Part shown: piece by piece, positions 18,854-30,000 of the stretch
Numbering within the stretch: position 1 is the stretch's first letter
How the letters are laid out: each line of letters begins with the position of its first letter
Source: Barthelona sp. PCE
Lineage: Eukaryota > Metamonada: BaSk clade
Direction: 5' to 3'
Length of the DNA: 64,000 nt
NCBI GenBank assembly: GCA_040285745.1
Contig: JAUFOR010000008.1
Location: 2,106,505 to 2,170,504 of the forward strand
Translations under genes and position numbers: made by a program
The notes under the pieces: model-generated
Told to the model about the DNA's origin: nothing
The model's database searches: none
What the model saw: the letters and a program-made list of their open reading frames with translations, nothing else

Positions 18854-19360
18854 ATGTCCGTCAAATCAAACCGTAATTTACAGCGTATTGGCTCAGGTAT
18901 AATCTTTCTACTGACTTTGTTTTACACATTAAACTATTTTCTTGAGTTTGGTGTCACATGGACAATCTACTTGATCTATTTTTGTGCCATTGACTTCTTG
19001 TGGAAGGTTGTTGCCCCTGCTCATCTTCTTAAATACAGTCCTCTTGCCATTATTGTGAGACCCCTTTCCAGATTCGTTACCAAGTTCCCCGTTGATGCCA
19101 AAATGTCTGTTTTAAAGAGCGCTACTGTTGGTCTCATCTTCACTATTGCTGCCATTGTCCTGTACTATATTGATTTGTTCCTTATTTCTGTCATTCTTAT
19201 GGCTATTCTTTGTTTCTTTGCTGGTCTCCAGTCTTTCTGCGGCTGGTGCGCAGCCTGTTGGTGCTACTCCACACTCTTCTCAAAGAAGGCTTCCAAGGAT
19301 GCTTATGCTGAAGCCGAGGAAGATGTTCCTGGCTGCTCTGGTGGTGTTTGTGGTATCTAA
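18854..19360 (+). CDS. DUF4395-like small polytopic membrane protein
   Basis: 168 residues with four hydrophobic segments (about 14-33, 35-50, 88-108, 110-135). The second pair is preceded by a LLKYSPLAIIVRPLSRF segment and followed by FCGWCAACWCY, which together match the DUF4395 pattern (RYSPL...AR...fGfCxGCxxY) otherwise known mainly from bacterial membrane proteins. The C-terminal tail is acidic and Cys-containing (VPGCSGGVCGI). Function unknown; Cys pairs at the membrane surface suggest redox or metal chemistry, an inference only. A bacterial origin by transfer is possible, but codon use does not stand out. Confidence 0.6.
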   Translation: MSVKSNRNLQRIGSGIIFLLTLFYTLNYFLEFGVTWTIYLIYFCAIDFLWKVVAPAHLLKYSPLAIIVRPLSRFVTKFPVDAKMSVLKSATVGLIFTIAAIVLYYIDLFLISVILMAILCFFAGLQSFCGWCAACWCYSTLFSKKASKDAYAEAEEDVPGCSGGVCGI

Positions 19361-19638
19361 ACTATTTAGTACTACTTTGCATCTATCATCTGTCACATAA
19401 TTTCTCCATCCGGTAGACATAGTAAAAACACGCGAATTGCAGGTCTTTGTAATGTGTATTTAAATGTTTTTATATGTTCAAATACATATGAAAATGGTCT
19501 CCAATGAGAATAGGAAGTGAGAAAAAGTTAAACTAAGAATGCTAGAACAATGAATTCCGTTTCTCTATAGTTTACCCTTTCCAAAGCATACCTTACACAT
19601 AACTCCTTTTTAGCCATATATCCACTGTATAGGTAAAC

Positions 19639-20490
19639 ATGAGGAGCTTTTTAATTGTTGTAGCGATACTTTTTATCGCAATGTTTGTTTGTGCAAAGGC
19701 AGAGACTGAAGCCGTTCCTGACTATTATTCGTATCTTGGTGTTGAGATGACCGCCGAAACTAAAGAGATTAAAAAGGCATACAGAAGATTAGCCAAACGT
19801 TTCCATCCTGATAAGAACAAGACAGAGGAAGCAGTTGACATCTTCTTTAAGATCCAGGAGGCATACGAGACGCTGGGTGATGCGGAAAAACGTAAAACTT
19901 ACGACATTATTCTAAAAACTGGTGCTAAGGATGTACAATATCATGGTAAACATGCTTATTGGACTGTTGAGCCATATAAGTTCTCTCCAGTAGAGATTAC
20001 AATATTCCTTGTCGTATTTAGCAGTTTAATTACCTGGGTTCATTGGTGGTATTTGAACTATCGTCATCAACGAATAATTCATAAGATAAAACGTATGCGT
20101 GTACGCAAATACGGTGAGCGAAAGGCAGCAGCTATGGGTGATGATATTGATTTCAAAGGAGGTTATCAGCCACCGACAATTAACAAATTGTTACCTCTTG
20201 AAATTATACGCTTCCCTAAGAAGATTGGTCTGCTTTTCTACAAATGGTTTCGTGTATATATTCTAATTAAACGTTTTAAAATGGAACCAACAGAAGATGA
20301 CAAAGTTTTTATCCTTTCTTCCATACATAATTGCTCTGAGGAGACGATCCGTTTCAGAATGGCAGAAGAAAAAGAAAGAGTTGAAAAAGAAATGGCTGCT
20401 GCCAAAAAGGCACAAGAAAAGAAGGAGAAGAAATACAAAAGGCGGACAGGTAGATCTATGAATGAGCCTGTAGATGAACGAGACCTTTAG
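19639..20490 (+). CDS. ER membrane J-domain protein, DNAJC25-like
   Basis: 283 residues: cleavable signal peptide (1-21, ending CAKA), J domain (about 28-90) with HPD at 56-58 and the KNKTEEAVDIFFKIQEAYETL helix, one membrane segment (about 115-137), and a basic/charged helical C-terminus. This order (signal, luminal J domain, membrane span) is that of DNAJC25 and related ER J proteins, which recruit BiP-type Hsp70. Family members are about 350 residues, so this is slightly short. HPD is intact, so Hsp70 stimulation is expected. Confidence 0.8.
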   Translation: MRSFLIVVAILFIAMFVCAKAETEAVPDYYSYLGVEMTAETKEIKKAYRRLAKRFHPDKNKTEEAVDIFFKIQEAYETLGDAEKRKTYDIILKTGAKDVQYHGKHAYWTVEPYKFSPVEITIFLVVFSSLITWVHWWYLNYRHQRIIHKIKRMRVRKYGERKAAAMGDDIDFKGGYQPPTINKLLPLEIIRFPKKIGLLFYKWFRVYILIKRFKMEPTEDDKVFILSSIHNCSEETIRFRMAEEKERVEKEMAAAKKAQEKKEKKYKRRTGRSMNEPVDERDL

Positions 20491-20553
20491 TAAATAATAT
20501 ATTGTTTTTTACAAAGAAAAAAGTTGTTTTGCTTAATACAACCTTTTTTTTGG

Positions 20554-22428
20554 ATGTACAGCTGGGCACGTAGATTTGAACCGCATCCCATTGATGTGGG
20601 GGAGGCAGATAATGATTTTTTAGTTCCTTTACTTACATATTTATCTCAATACTGTATTTCTGACGATATAGCTGCAGAAACATCCAAGATTATGATCAAA
20701 GTGGCCACAGACCTTCTCATTGGATGTGCTGAGGACACTATAAAGCACTGTCCAATGATTTTTAGCCAGATCATTGCTTCGATAACTAGTTTTGCTGTAT
20801 TGAATGCCGAAAAACTGCTAAAGGGTAACGTTGAGCTCATCAACAACATGTACAAATGCTTTTCTTTGTTGAAGGACAGAGTGGAGGACATCACATTCTT
20901 CATGATTGAGAACTCTATAAAGCAACTGGATAGTGCATTCCCGACCCTGTCGGGCGAGCATATGACGGTCTCGGCAGCAGCGACAGTCAGGGATATCTGG
21001 ACAGCACCGGATGAGTTCGATTCAGTTTTCAATCCAGTACAGTTGAGCACTGATTATAAAGTGAAGGATCTAATCGAGTACACCTCAAAATTACCGATGT
21101 ACGACGATTTCGAGTTCGAAAGCATGTGTTCTTTTGTTGAACAAATTGACAAGAACGGTATAAAGGACGACGAGCGAATAGAACGAAATCTTCACCCATC
21201 GATGCTCTATGGTGACAATCAGAACGTGAGCTTGTGCCGATGCGTTGGGACCCTCTCAAAACCAGCAGCAGCTCTAAGGTTTCTGTCCCTCGTTCGATGC
21301 AATTTTAAGAGGAGCATCTGCCCTGTTCTATTGGGAACGCTAATGGACACGTGTGTACGTGGAATGATCCCGAAACTGCTGTACATAACAACCAGCTTGA
21401 GGCCAGAGTTTATTCCTGTTCTTTTTGAAATGGTAACCAACATGCCAGACTGTGATGAACTTATTCATGTGGCCGAGAGGCTGATACTGATGCACCACTC
21501 GCCAACTTATTGGAACGTCGCACTTTTTCTGCTGGAAACAGCAAGCGATAGCGCTTTTTTCCATGTTTGCGCATATTTACAGGGTCTAACTTTAAAGCAG
21601 CTATCATACCAACAGGCCAAGAAAATTGTGGCTGTTGTACAGCGCATTTCTGCCCATGTCATTGAAAAAGGACAGAATCAATCGATTATTTCGAAAGCCA
21701 GCGTGCTCCACGACGGATTGTACTCCATTTGCACTAATTTATTCAGATCACAACGCAGTGATATACGTAAGGCTGTTTCTGGAGTGATGGCCCGTTTGAA
21801 ACAGCGCAGAGTACGGAAAATAGAGACTGTGGATAACAAAAGTGAAACACTTCAGTTCAGGTGCTCGAGTGAAATGGTTGAGTCTACAAAATCATCAATA
21901 ACACTACAACTGATAATCACAAGCGCAGTTGAGTTTGTGATCTGCAATGTTATATCAGACCCCGAAATAGAATATCTCACAATCAAGGATATTCTATTAG
22001 ACGGAAAGGAAATCAAAGTGTACGCTCATTTTGAATGCCGCCAATTGGAGCCATATAATTTCAAAGTGAGTTTTAACGCTATGGATGCAAATGGATGCAT
22101 GCATAATTTCACACTGACCAACATTCTGGTTGACTACTCGGATCTCATATTCATGTTAAAGGATGATGAGCACATTGACATGAGCGCTGTCCCAACATTC
22201 GAGACAATGATCGTCCTAACTGTTGAAGAGTACACAACTTTTTTGGAACGCTACATTGGTGATGGTACCCTTCCTGCACAATGGCGAATGCGCGGTATCG
22301 AAGTTTATATGTCATGCTCCGTTGAGAATAACGATACATCCGTTGTCCTTACATTTTGCACAACTTCCAAGGAACTAACGAGGAACCTTACTCGATACGT
22401 TCGGTTATCTGTTACTCAGCCCACATGA
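20554..22428 (+). CDS. HEAT-solenoid protein with ear-like C-terminal domain (adaptin-like?)
   Basis: 624 residues from the ATG at 20554 (the open frame extends upstream only through non-ATG codons). The first 430 residues are helical, HEAT-like; 440-624 is beta-rich with an appendage-like arrangement of strands followed by a mixed region. This bipartite layout is reminiscent of large adaptins or COPI gamma, but the trunk lacks motifs I can name and is short. A trafficking role is therefore speculative. It overlaps the convergent membrane-protein gene by 17 bp at the 3' end. Confidence 0.6.
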   Translation: MYSWARRFEPHPIDVGEADNDFLVPLLTYLSQYCISDDIAAETSKIMIKVATDLLIGCAEDTIKHCPMIFSQIIASITSFAVLNAEKLLKGNVELINNMYKCFSLLKDRVEDITFFMIENSIKQLDSAFPTLSGEHMTVSAAATVRDIWTAPDEFDSVFNPVQLSTDYKVKDLIEYTSKLPMYDDFEFESMCSFVEQIDKNGIKDDERIERNLHPSMLYGDNQNVSLCRCVGTLSKPAAALRFLSLVRCNFKRSICPVLLGTLMDTCVRGMIPKLLYITTSLRPEFIPVLFEMVTNMPDCDELIHVAERLILMHHSPTYWNVALFLLETASDSAFFHVCAYLQGLTLKQLSYQQAKKIVAVVQRISAHVIEKGQNQSIISKASVLHDGLYSICTNLFRSQRSDIRKAVSGVMARLKQRRVRKIETVDNKSETLQFRCSSEMVESTKSSITLQLIITSAVEFVICNVISDPEIEYLTIKDILLDGKEIKVYAHFECRQLEPYNFKVSFNAMDANGCMHNFTLTNILVDYSDLIFMLKDDEHIDMSAVPTFETMIVLTVEEYTTFLERYIGDGTLPAQWRMRGIEVYMSCSVENNDTSVVLTFCTTSKELTRNLTRYVRLSVTQPT

Positions 22429-23980
22429 GGCTCCCCAGAACATTATCGTTGAGAAGGAAGTTGCTGTCTGGGTCGCTCGAACTGGGTGATCGCAGATAGT
22501 AACTGTATAAACCAAGCAGTGTTATGTTAATTGTGAGTATAATGATCAAATGTGAAACTGTGTTAACTGCAACAAAGTAGAAACTGTACAACACTGCAGC
22601 AAATATAATACACAACTTAGCGCATTGTGTATTGAGTGTTTGCATCTGATACGGTTTGAACAAAGATATGCTACAGTAGTAAGTAAATAGCGTAAATGAA
22701 AATAAAACAACAGTAGCTGTAGTGCTCTGCTCAATACAGATACTCAGCTGCATGAATATCCTCAAAAAAACAACAAAAAACTCAAAATGGATTGCTTCGC
22801 TTTTAAGACCATTTATCCATAAATAATGGTTATGAATGTCCTCACGTTTATGTGAAAGGGAAAAGAGGGTGACCGTTTGAATGCAAAACATTAAGAGCAG
22901 AATGCCTGAGCTTACCAAAAAAGCTTTCCACTCCCCAACTACCTCATGCGGTCTCAACAAACTTCGAACACCTTCAATCTCAACTGGAGCATATGGGTTC
23001 GTTCTATCAACGCGCAAAAGCTGCAGAATTCCGTCGCATACATAGTTGGGAAGAAAAAGCATAATACACAACAGATGAATCTGGAACATCTCAAAGTTGA
23101 TCGCTGTCCTCTTCTTGGAACGTCTGAAGAAAATAAGAGAGATAACCAGTGGAAGGTATGTGACTCCGAACCAGACACCGTTGCTTACCAAATTCTGCCA
23201 AGGCAAACTTGTTACATTAAAGAGACAAAGAACAATGCTCAACGGACTGAGCGCCACTGGGAAATCCAAGTTGAACACCATGTTTACGAGGAACATAAGA
23301 CACGGTGAGAAGTGAATCGTGCACTTAATACGAACCAAAATGATGAGGTATTTTTCAAAATTAGTTATGTTCTCGTGCTCTGTGTCGTTCAGCATTTCAA
23401 GCAACCTGTCAAGTTTGTAAAGACCAAAGATCAGTGCCACAATTACAATTAACCATATTATAAAGAATCCGAGCAGTAGAGTTCTGTCAGGACACGTAAC
23501 ACACTTGCCAGAAATCGGTAACTGAACAATACCCGTGAAAGGACCTGAATCACATCTGGAGCAGAATGGGCCTGAGTACCCAGCGTCACATCCGTTCTGC
23601 AACTCAGGATGGTACTCATCTCTGATCCAGCGAGAGGCACCTCCCTTTGATGACTCTACAAATACATTAGAAGAACAGAAACGTGAGCACTGTAGCAAAA
23701 ATGGCTGCCTGACACAGCCAACGCTCTCATCCAAACACATATCATCAAAAACCATTGTTTTGTAACGAAGCCAATATACGCTACCTGTGAAATGTACCAA
23801 CTGCTGTTCTGAAAGTTGTTGCATGTATGGGAGTGTGGCACACTCTGAAAAAGTCTCGTTATATAAGTTAAACGTTCCTGGAAGACACTTATGACATGAA
23901 CTTCCATCAGAATACTCGCCGTATGTGCACGAGAAACAGAGTCTACACAATAATACTAAAACTACCAACCACTTGTGCAT
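22412..23980 (-). CDS. secreted-Cys-domain polytopic membrane protein
   Basis: 522 residues from the ATG at 23980. Signal peptide (LVVLVLLCRLCFSC), then a luminal Cys-rich domain to about 165 with EGF/furin-like CxxC motifs (CHKCLPGTF, CSRCDSG, CVTCPD), then about eight or nine membrane helices and a short acidic cytosolic tail. Cys-rich ectodomains followed by a TRP- or GPCR-like membrane bundle are common in flagellate surface proteins; the exact family is not recognised. Divergent from the WD40 gene with a 180-bp shared promoter interval; its last 17 bp overlap the convergent gene. Confidence 0.75.
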   Translation of the reverse strand: MHKWLVVLVLLCRLCFSCTYGEYSDGSSCHKCLPGTFNLYNETFSECATLPYMQQLSEQQLVHFTGSVYWLRYKTMVFDDMCLDESVGCVRQPFLLQCSRFCSSNVFVESSKGGASRWIRDEYHPELQNGCDAGYSGPFCSRCDSGPFTGIVQLPISGKCVTCPDRTLLLGFFIIWLIVIVALIFGLYKLDRLLEMLNDTEHENITNFEKYLIILVRIKCTIHFSPCLMFLVNMVFNLDFPVALSPLSIVLCLFNVTSLPWQNLVSNGVWFGVTYLPLVISLIFFRRSKKRTAINFEMFQIHLLCIMLFLPNYVCDGILQLLRVDRTNPYAPVEIEGVRSLLRPHEVVGEWKAFLVSSGILLLMFCIQTVTLFSLSHKREDIHNHYLWINGLKSEAIHFEFFVVFLRIFMQLSICIEQSTTATVVLFSFTLFTYYCSISLFKPYQMQTLNTQCAKLCIIFAAVLYSFYFVAVNTVSHLIIILTINITLLGLYSYYLRSPSSSDPDSNFLLNDNVLGSLMWAE

Positions 23981-24160
23981 ATGAAAAGCCCAAAATAGTC
24001 TTGCAAACAAAACTGCAATTGAAGAGGGATTGAAGTACAGAACTGAGTTTTACTGTTTTGATAAGGGTATTTTGCTTTCACAGTCTCATACCCCCCTTCT
24101 ATAAATGTCGGAACAATGAGTAGACACAGATAGTCTGTTTTTTTGTTCTCATCCCTTTCA

Positions 24161-26899
24161 ATGAATAACCTTTCTGCTCTATCAGACTGGAAGGACGGTT
24201 TGGGTTTTATGCAGGACGTGGAATCACCATACATACACTCAGCGGGACAAAGTCACAATGAAAACGGTATTTTTACCGTCGCTTGCGTCCATCCTGCCGA
24301 TCCCCTGATCGCTGTCGGGAATAACTACGGCGTGGTTGACTTCTATGGATTTTACGATGAGAGTTTGGCTTTGGAATTCGAGTATGTTCTCCCAGAACCA
24401 CAATCTATATCAGCCATATCTTTCAACAACGATTGGCTAATACTGGGCACATCAAAGGGGGAGATAATTCAGGTGGCTATGGATACAATTCAGGATACGC
24501 CAGCTAAGTCCAAACAGCACAAGTTCACGCTCCGACCAAGTGGGCGTCGCTCCATGAAGATGCCTCATTCAAACCGCGTGCGGGCAGTTGCTGTGTCAGA
24601 TACGGAGGCTGTTGGGTATGCCACAGTTGGAGGTGGTCTTTACACGTGGCAGTGCGATGACCCTATGAGCATTGTTAACGCCGTCCCTTCCAATAGTCAG
24701 GATACGTACACGTGCCTCGACCTGGGCTTCAACGCTCTGCTTGGCGGTACATACGAGGGTGAGTGTCACCTGTATGACACAAACAACCTGACTACTTCAG
24801 TTTGTGATCCTCTGATACACCCTGCAGCTGTCACGGCTGCAAGTTGGAATAAGAACTGCTCATGGCTGTTTGCAACCGGTTGTGCTGATGGATATGTGCG
24901 CATATACGATACGAGACATATAAGCCGTCCGTACTACACACTGGAGTTCGACAGCGCAGTCATGGGCGTTGATTGGTCCCCCTTGCATTATGACATCATC
25001 GGCACCTTTACATCGCAAGGTAATGCATTCTTCCACAACATCACAGCCGAGCCAGAGTCATTGATGCACACTCAGTCAGTGGACATATTTGATACGCAGG
25101 GAGGGTTTGCGTTCCTTAACTCACAATGGGAAGAGGACCTGGATGCTCCATTCTCAACATCGATTGCAGTGACGAGCGGTGATGGATCGGTGCGTGTCGC
25201 ATCGCTTCCGACGAGCTCCTTGTCAGCTGCTTGTCAATACGATGCCCCTCTTGACTTACTTTACAGTGGCCAGGTTGGTAGCTTTATAGACGCGACGGTT
25301 GATCGCTGTGTTAGCTATTTGACCCGACCGAACGTCAACTACAAACGCGCATACGATGTTTTACTCAAAGCGCGCAATACAATGACGCACATCGAGATCA
25401 AGGAGGAGGACATCGTCAATATGAAGGTGAAGGAGTTGCTACGATCTGTGTCGTCACACCTGGCGCCACTATACCCGAATTTGAGTGATAAGCGAAGCAC
25501 AGTGGGGATATCTATGGACTTATTGATTGCAATGGTCGATACCATCACAGCTAGAGACGTTGACCGCGAGCTGTTTGAGATCCAAGACGAGGTGCTGAGT
25601 GTCTTAATCGAGCACTTGAACTCTGGTATCCTCAGGGGCTACGAATGTCCGATGAATTTATTTTGCGATTGGCTCTCCCAATTCATGCGCTTTGATTTCA
25701 AGCGTGCCGTGGACTTTGGGCTGCAGCTTTTCCCTCAGTTCATTCAAACAGACCTCAGAAATGCACAAGACTTCGTCACACTCGTTTTCACACTTCTTAG
25801 TCCCACGATCCTTGCACCCAGTGGTGCAGCTCTCGGTAAATGTATGGGCCCAATGCCTGAGGAGCTCGAGAAGATCGGTTTCGTGAACCACCAGCTGGAA
25901 TTATTGAATCGTTTGCTGGAGTACGAAAATAATACCGAGATGATCATTACGTATACAAACAGTCGTTTCAAGAATGATGACATAATGGTCTCGTTCGAAG
26001 CTTGTCGGATTTACTTTGGTGCGCTTATTGATGCTGGTCGCTGGTTACAACTGCTCAGAAACGTCTCGCACATAAGTCTAGTGGTAAAGACAAATTTAGG
26101 AGCCAGTCGTACATCTTGTTTGCTTGATTTCACACGCGGTGTAATGGACAATGAGCTGACAGAAATGATCAAGAAGCAGATCGAGAACCTTGAGCGTCCC
26201 ACTGATACGATTATTGACGATTTCACAGAACTGTTGGACATTTTGCTGAGCAACAGTCTGTTCACAGAAACGCTTGTTAACGCGCTTTCAGACCTGGTTA
26301 CGTGTTACTTCACACAAATACTTGTTCTCTGGCAACAGAACGAGCTGCTGGATATCAGTTCTATCTTTTCTTTCTTCAATTCAGAAGAAATTATTGCTGA
26401 TTATGATGTGTTCCCGTTCAAGGCATCTCTGTATGAGGTCATTCTACGCAACTACGGATGTTTCTCACTGATTGCGCTCCTCAACGCTTTTCAGACTTGT
26501 ACTAACGAAAATCAGTATTTCTTAACCAACATGCGTGAGTCAATGACGATAAAGCGCTTCAACAGCTTTTTCTGTGCCCAATCACCAATGTTTGTTACAA
26601 AAATGTTATTCCAAGTTCGTGAAGCATTTGAAATGGAGAATGCTGAAGCAAAACGAGTATTGAGTGCATTCTTCTCAGAGATCGTATACAAATTAGGCTT
26701 CCTTGATTTTGACGAAGAGCAATTGTGTGCATTCTCGCACGAACTGCAAACTTACCTTGCCAATGTTGATGAAGCAAAGAGTTGTGCAAAAAGGATGGGT
26801 TCTGCAATGTGGAGTATGATTGTCGAAAACCAGGTCGATGATGAGCTTATACAAAGAAGTAATCACCCTGCGATCAGAGTTGTTGTAGATTTTTTCTAG
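24161..26899 (+). CDS. WD40 beta-propeller plus alpha-solenoid protein
   Basis: 912 residues. About 30-390 contains WD40-type blades (AVTAASWNKNCSWLFATGCADGYVRIYDTR is the clearest region, with GxVRIYD endings); about 400-912 is continuously helical. Propeller-solenoid architecture is typical of membrane coat, IFT, nuclear pore and tethering-complex proteins. A Sec31- or IFT-like role is possible, but no diagnostic sequence was seen. The start is set at the ATG preceded by a pyrimidine-rich CTTTCA; the frame upstream is open only by non-ATG codons. Confidence 0.7.
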   Translation: MNNLSALSDWKDGLGFMQDVESPYIHSAGQSHNENGIFTVACVHPADPLIAVGNNYGVVDFYGFYDESLALEFEYVLPEPQSISAISFNNDWLILGTSKGEIIQVAMDTIQDTPAKSKQHKFTLRPSGRRSMKMPHSNRVRAVAVSDTEAVGYATVGGGLYTWQCDDPMSIVNAVPSNSQDTYTCLDLGFNALLGGTYEGECHLYDTNNLTTSVCDPLIHPAAVTAASWNKNCSWLFATGCADGYVRIYDTRHISRPYYTLEFDSAVMGVDWSPLHYDIIGTFTSQGNAFFHNITAEPESLMHTQSVDIFDTQGGFAFLNSQWEEDLDAPFSTSIAVTSGDGSVRVASLPTSSLSAACQYDAPLDLLYSGQVGSFIDATVDRCVSYLTRPNVNYKRAYDVLLKARNTMTHIEIKEEDIVNMKVKELLRSVSSHLAPLYPNLSDKRSTVGISMDLLIAMVDTITARDVDRELFEIQDEVLSVLIEHLNSGILRGYECPMNLFCDWLSQFMRFDFKRAVDFGLQLFPQFIQTDLRNAQDFVTLVFTLLSPTILAPSGAALGKCMGPMPEELEKIGFVNHQLELLNRLLEYENNTEMIITYTNSRFKNDDIMVSFEACRIYFGALIDAGRWLQLLRNVSHISLVVKTNLGASRTSCLLDFTRGVMDNELTEMIKKQIENLERPTDTIIDDFTELLDILLSNSLFTETLVNALSDLVTCYFTQILVLWQQNELLDISSIFSFFNSEEIIADYDVFPFKASLYEVILRNYGCFSLIALLNAFQTCTNENQYFLTNMRESMTIKRFNSFFCAQSPMFVTKMLFQVREAFEMENAEAKRVLSAFFSEIVYKLGFLDFDEEQLCAFSHELQTYLANVDEAKSCAKRMGSAMWSMIVENQVDDELIQRSNHPAIRVVVDFF

Positions 26900-27052
26900 T
26901 AGAAGGTTGAGTTTTAGTATGATAATATATTTGCTGCAAGCTTGAATGTAGGGAAAAAGGAAAATATAACCAGTTTAAAGTGCGAATTTTGTTTTGTTTT
27001 ATGTAAAAATTTTTATTTCATCTTTCATTAATTTTTATTGCATATATAAGTC

Positions 27053-30000
27053 ATGTTTCTTGTTAGAAACCGACTTACTCTGCATTCTACACCAATAGGA
27101 TTTGCAGAGGGCTTTTTTTTAGCACATAAAGGTGTGCAAATTGCCATTTTGTACCCAGATCGGATCGAGTACTGTGAGTATGATCTCTCACTAGACCAGC
27201 ACAGAACAGTTCTCGAAACAGTTTACATAGAAGCTATCATTTCGTCATTTTGTGTGTTAAATATGAAAAACGCTCACTCAGTCATTGTAGTGGGTTGTGA
27301 CGCTGGAAATTCCGTTATTTTACAGTACAACAGCCGCATGGGGCGTGTGGTGAACATCTATAATGTTGATTTTGGTCGTACAGGACTTCGCAGTGACGTT
27401 CCAGCTGTTTTCTCTGTCAGTGATGGTGAGAGCGTCGCAATTACGTTTGCTTCCTTTCACAGATGTATCGCATATACACAGCGGTTCAACAAAGTGAACA
27501 CTACCCCGATTGTGACTCAGTATCCAAACCAGTCAATGTGTTTTATTTCAGCGTGTTTTCTGGGTAAAACAGCAACGGAGAGCATGTTCTTATGTGTTTT
27601 TTCGGAGGATGAAGCTATTTACGCACGCCTTCTCGTTTATAGCACTCTCACTTCATTTATCAGCTTCTCTCCGTGTGTTATACCGCTCAGAGGTCCATGT
27701 CGCGTCTTTCCAACGGGTTTTTTTTCCCATTCAAAACTCACGTGCCTGATTTGCTGCGAAAAAGAAGTCCAATTCTTATCAATCGAGAAAAGCTCAATGT
27801 TGACGAATGACGCACACTTCAGCATGCACCCTCTGTGCAACGAACGCTGCTTTCGTGCGCATCGCTTCCCACATATTAACACAGTGGTCATCCACGCCGA
27901 AAGCGGAAATGTGTACTTAGTTGGTTGCGACAACAACGATGGTCTAGTCCTAAATGCAGCGCTGTGGACGAATGTGCCGACTGGGCCGATGTACATAACA
28001 ACAAAGAGTGACCTCATTTTGTTCAGCAACGGTCGCCGCATTTATGCCAGCATTGAGTCTTTAGAAACGAGGCAACATGCTGAGCTGTTGGCAAACCTTG
28101 ACGTATACGACGATACCCAGCTTATTTCCAGTGTCACGGCGCTTGGGAGTTCTAAGGGTCAGGGTGAGCTCATCTTCTCGATGGGGTCCAAAGGATCAAC
28201 GGCATCTCTCAGTCACAGTCTCCCGCTAGAAGCGCTGGAACACTCTCACCCGCTATCTTTGATGCATCACCGCGCAACTTACTGTGTGAACTCAACATTG
28301 TTCATGGTGCGAAGCCAGCAACCATTCTTGACTTCTATTCGTATTGGAGAAGACATCACACTTGAGACATATGATTTGGGGCTGCGCCATGGCAATGGTG
28401 TTGTACATGTACATGCAATATCCCCTGAAGATATTGTCTTCACACTTGAATGTGGAATCATCAAGAGAGGTGTCAAGCAGGAGGTTTTCATGTTGTCAGA
28501 AAAGAGCAGGCAGCAGTATGTTGCCGCATCTGGTAATTCACAGGTCCTGTACGGTATTCTCAACGATGGAACAATACGGGCTTTCATGTTATCGCACTTT
28601 TCGCTCCACAGTCACTTTGATATCGGTCTACACCGCTCTGCACGCCCAACACATATCACAACGACGGATGATCCCAAGTTTACGCGCTTCTGCGTAGCGG
28701 TGACGGCTGAAGAAGTATTTCTACTCGAGTGCACAATTGACTTGGCTTTAAAAGCGTCGATAAAGCACAACGGAAGTGTGGTCTCAGTCATAATGATCGG
28801 TGCAAGGGTGTACATTTCTTTTGCCGATGGTGATCTTCTAACGTTCACAATCCGCCCTTACGGTGCTCCCATTCAGAACCTGATACGCTACTCTGTTTGC
28901 AACGGTCCACTTACGTTGGAGAAACGCAGTATACGCGGTGTCCAATGTGTCATCATGCGATATAAACAGCACGGTAAAGCACGTGTATTCGTAACCCTTA
29001 ATCACAAACAGTACGTGTTACCAAAGAGCTTCCTGGATATTTTTGAGGTATCTGTGAGCGATAATGTGTACATTGGTATCAAGCGCGAAAAGTTTGAATT
29101 TTATTACCTCAAGGACGGCTCTGTCTCTCACACTGACGTTTATGAAGCGGGTGGCCTGGTACGCTCGCTCACAAAGTCGCCTTCTGGTCTTGTTGCTGTT
29201 ACAAGAGATGCGCTTCACTTCATTAAGAAAGGTACACACACACCTTTTCCGGGAGTTACTGCGGCTGTTACTGTCGAAGACCACATACTGTGCGCCACAA
29301 CAACCGGTCTCTGCCTCATGAAGAGCGGGGAAGTCGTGTGGACGACCAAAGACGATGCTGTTGCTAAACTTTCTCATCTAACCGTTGTTGATGGTGTTGT
29401 TGTCGGTGTGCGAGGCAAAGATCTACTATCGATCTTTATTGAAGGTGATTCAGCCCGTGTCGCGAACACGCACTCCTTTGACTATCCCGTTACTTGCATT
29501 GACAGGAGCGGACCTCTTCTTTTTATTGGACTTGCGCAGCTCTTATGTTTCGTGCTATCTGTCAATCCCGTCAGTGGCACGTTTCTGCTGCTTGCAGAGA
29601 CTGTTGAGTTCGGGCATGCTTACAGAATTCGTTGCATCGACTCAAGTAATTTTGTAATTGCTGACCGCTTTGGCACTTTACTTTTTTATCGCGTTCCCAC
29701 CGTCAGCCTTGCCTCGGCACCAGAAGAGACAACGGTCAACGAGGCCGTCATCACTAAGTTGGTGCTTGAAGCATCGGTATCGATTGGATGCATGGTTTCT
29801 GATTTGATTGTTTTGGCAGGACATGTTTACTACTCCTCTTACACTGGTGAAATCGGATGCCTGAGCCCAATCACAAGCGAGAGACTAGCATCGGTGATGA
29901 AGGCACTTCACTCTGTTATGTTTGCTAATAATGACTTGGTTTCACGAACAGAACATTCACGGTTTGGGATGTGCGGCCCATATCTCAACTGTATTTGCTC

